A DNA stretch of 64,000 nt from Segatella baroniae DSM 16972 = JCM 13447 (GTDB taxonomy: Bacteria > Bacteroidota > Bacteroidia > Bacteroidales > Bacteroidaceae): NCBI RefSeq assembly GCF_000426585.1, contig NZ_AUFQ01000004.1, forward strand, positions 1 to 64,000. Direction: 5' to 3'. The position numbers and the translations under genes were made by a program. Each line of letters begins with the position of its first letter. The stretch's first letter is position 1. The notes beneath the pieces were generated by a model. The model ran no database searches. It was given only the letters and a program-made list of their open reading frames with translations, and was not told where the DNA came from. Positions 63,110-64,000 of the stretch are shown here, in pieces.

Positions 63110-64000
63110 ATGATTCTGTGTTGTAAGAAAAAATGGCTGTTGGCTTTATGCCTGGCATTGGGAATGCCTCTGACAGCCGTATCCATGCAAGCCCAGACTG
63201 TGACACAGGCTGAGCAGGTTGTCAACGGCGTCGTGACAGACAGCAACGGGGAGCCGATTATCGGCGCGAGTGTCCGCGTAGGCAAATCCGACAATGGTGC
63301 CGTGACCGACTTGAGCGGCAAGTTCAGGATTGCCAACGTACCGCCTTCGGCCACTTTGACGATCTCGTACATCGGATACGTCACACAGAGCGTTGCCGTC
63401 ACCGGCAAACAGCCCTTGCGGATTGTGCTTTTGGAAGACCAGCGCAGCCTGAATGAAGTTGTCGTCGTAGGCTATGGAACCATGAAGAAAAGCGACATCA
63501 CCGGTGCCATCGCGTCCGTCGGTCAGGGACAGCTGAACAAACAGCCCGTAGCCAACGTGGCTTCGGCCCTGCAAGGCTTGGCTTCGGGCGTATCCGTCAC
63601 GTCAAACTCCGGTTCTCCCGGCTCTTCCTCCACCATCCGCATTCGTGGTGTAGGCACCGTGAACGACGCCGAACCGCTGTACGTGGTCGATGGAATGCCC
63701 GTGACCGACATCAGCTATCTGAGTACATCGGACATCCAGTCGATGGAAATACTGAAAGACGCTTCGGCTTCGGCCATCTACGGGTCCAGAGGAGCCAACG
63801 GCGTCATCCTCATTACGACGCAAAAGGGAGCCGTTGGCAAACCGACCGTCACCTTCAACGCCTATTGGGGCACGAGCAAACTCCTGAACAACCTCGATTT
63901 GCTGACCGGTCCCGAATGGTATGACCTACAGTCGGCCATCAACAAGGTGAGAGCTGCCGAAGGTGTAAACGAGCTGAATCTCAAGTTGGTGGACAGAAAC
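63110..64000 (+). CDS. SusC-like TonB-dependent receptor, cut by the window edge
   Basis: The first 297 residues are present and the reading frame runs to the last base. A signal peptide (MILCCKKKWLLALCLALG…) is followed by a carboxypeptidase-like domain (GVVTDSNGEPIIGASVRVG), the TonB-box-like LNEVVVVGYGTMKKSDITG, and plug motifs IRIRGVGTVNDAEPLYVVDG and IEILKDASASAIYGSRGANG-type (MEILKDASASAIYGSRGANG). There is no STN domain, unlike the receptor at 19.2 kb. A susD gene would be expected beyond the edge. Confidence 0.92.
   Translation, partial: MILCCKKKWLLALCLALGMPLTAVSMQAQTVTQAEQVVNGVVTDSNGEPIIGASVRVGKSDNGAVTDLSGKFRIANVPPSATLTISYIGYVTQSVAVTGKQPLRIVLLEDQRSLNEVVVVGYGTMKKSDITGAIASVGQGQLNKQPVANVASALQGLASGVSVTSNSGSPGSSSTIRIRGVGTVNDAEPLYVVDGMPVTDISYLSTSDIQSMEILKDASASAIYGSRGANGVILITTQKGAVGKPTVTFNAYWGTSKLLNNLDLLTGPEWYDLQSAINKVRAAEGVNELNLKLVDRN

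Overview
The window is chromosomal DNA of a GC-rich member of the Bacteroidales, most likely Prevotellaceae. The evidence is two SusC-type receptors with SusD, components of the type IX secretion system (PorT, PorW, PorX), a 'long' urocanate hydratase, Bacteroidetes-only families (DUF3098, DUF1735, DUF4831), and promoters of the Bacteroidetes type with a TAnnTTTG -7 box. A high-GC oral Prevotella/Hallella-type genome fits, but the species cannot be fixed from this sequence. I annotate 57 protein-coding genes (one cut by the right edge, one with an unclear 5' end) and one tRNA. Almost everything is core metabolism or envelope biology; there is no phage, insertion sequence with a transposase, or CRISPR array.

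Layout. 0-5.7 kb: a membrane-anchored protein of unknown function, a 2[4Fe-4S] ferredoxin, PorT, a 5'-nucleotidase split over two genes, a repeat island and a secreted esterase. 5.8-12 kb: an iron/cobalamin-type ABC ATPase, the ftsX-DUF3098-uppP-truB-queA-folK operon on the minus strand, and a radical SAM enzyme. 12-22.5 kb: a glycan-utilisation locus (SusC with STN domain, SusD, GH18 endoglycosidase, LamG/DUF1735 lipoprotein, discoidin-like/DUF1735 lipoprotein) followed by an ECF sigma factor and a FecR-type anti-sigma factor, which probably control it. 23-29.6 kb: a complete histidine degradation operon (ftcD, hutU, hutH, hutI). 29.6-38.6 kb: DUF4831, bifunctional Nnr, hpt, adk, obg, pgeF, an M23-type peptidase, AICAR transformylase, a small basic protein and ribosomal protein L19. 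40-46.8 kb: lpxA behind an RND efflux operon (MFP, AcrB-type pump, TolC-type channel). 47-56 kb: tRNA-Pro, a lipoprotein metzincin, aroA, a small CxxC membrane protein, a metal ABC permease, PorW, PorX and TsaE. 58-64 kb: TadA, a three-gene ABC exporter-like operon, YraN, BirA, PyrH and the start of a second SusC.

How the genes work together. PorT, PorW and PorX imply a working type IX secretion system; PorW and PorX lie next to each other and PorW overlaps the metal permease gene. The STN domain on the first SusC together with the adjacent ECF sigma/FecR pair suggests transenvelope signalling that switches on an N-glycan-type utilisation locus. The hut operon converts histidine to glutamate, ammonia and methenyl-THF.

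The most unusual feature is a composite non-coding repeat family in the intergenic gaps at about 3.9-4.9, 11.2, 13.8-14.0, 22.7, 38.7-40.0 and 56.4-57.8 kb. It is built from three parts: a G/T-rich array of degenerate decamers, a roughly 22-bp array of CTGCTTTTGC-like units, and a ~650-bp module made almost entirely of consecutive perfect palindromes. No gene in the window explains it.
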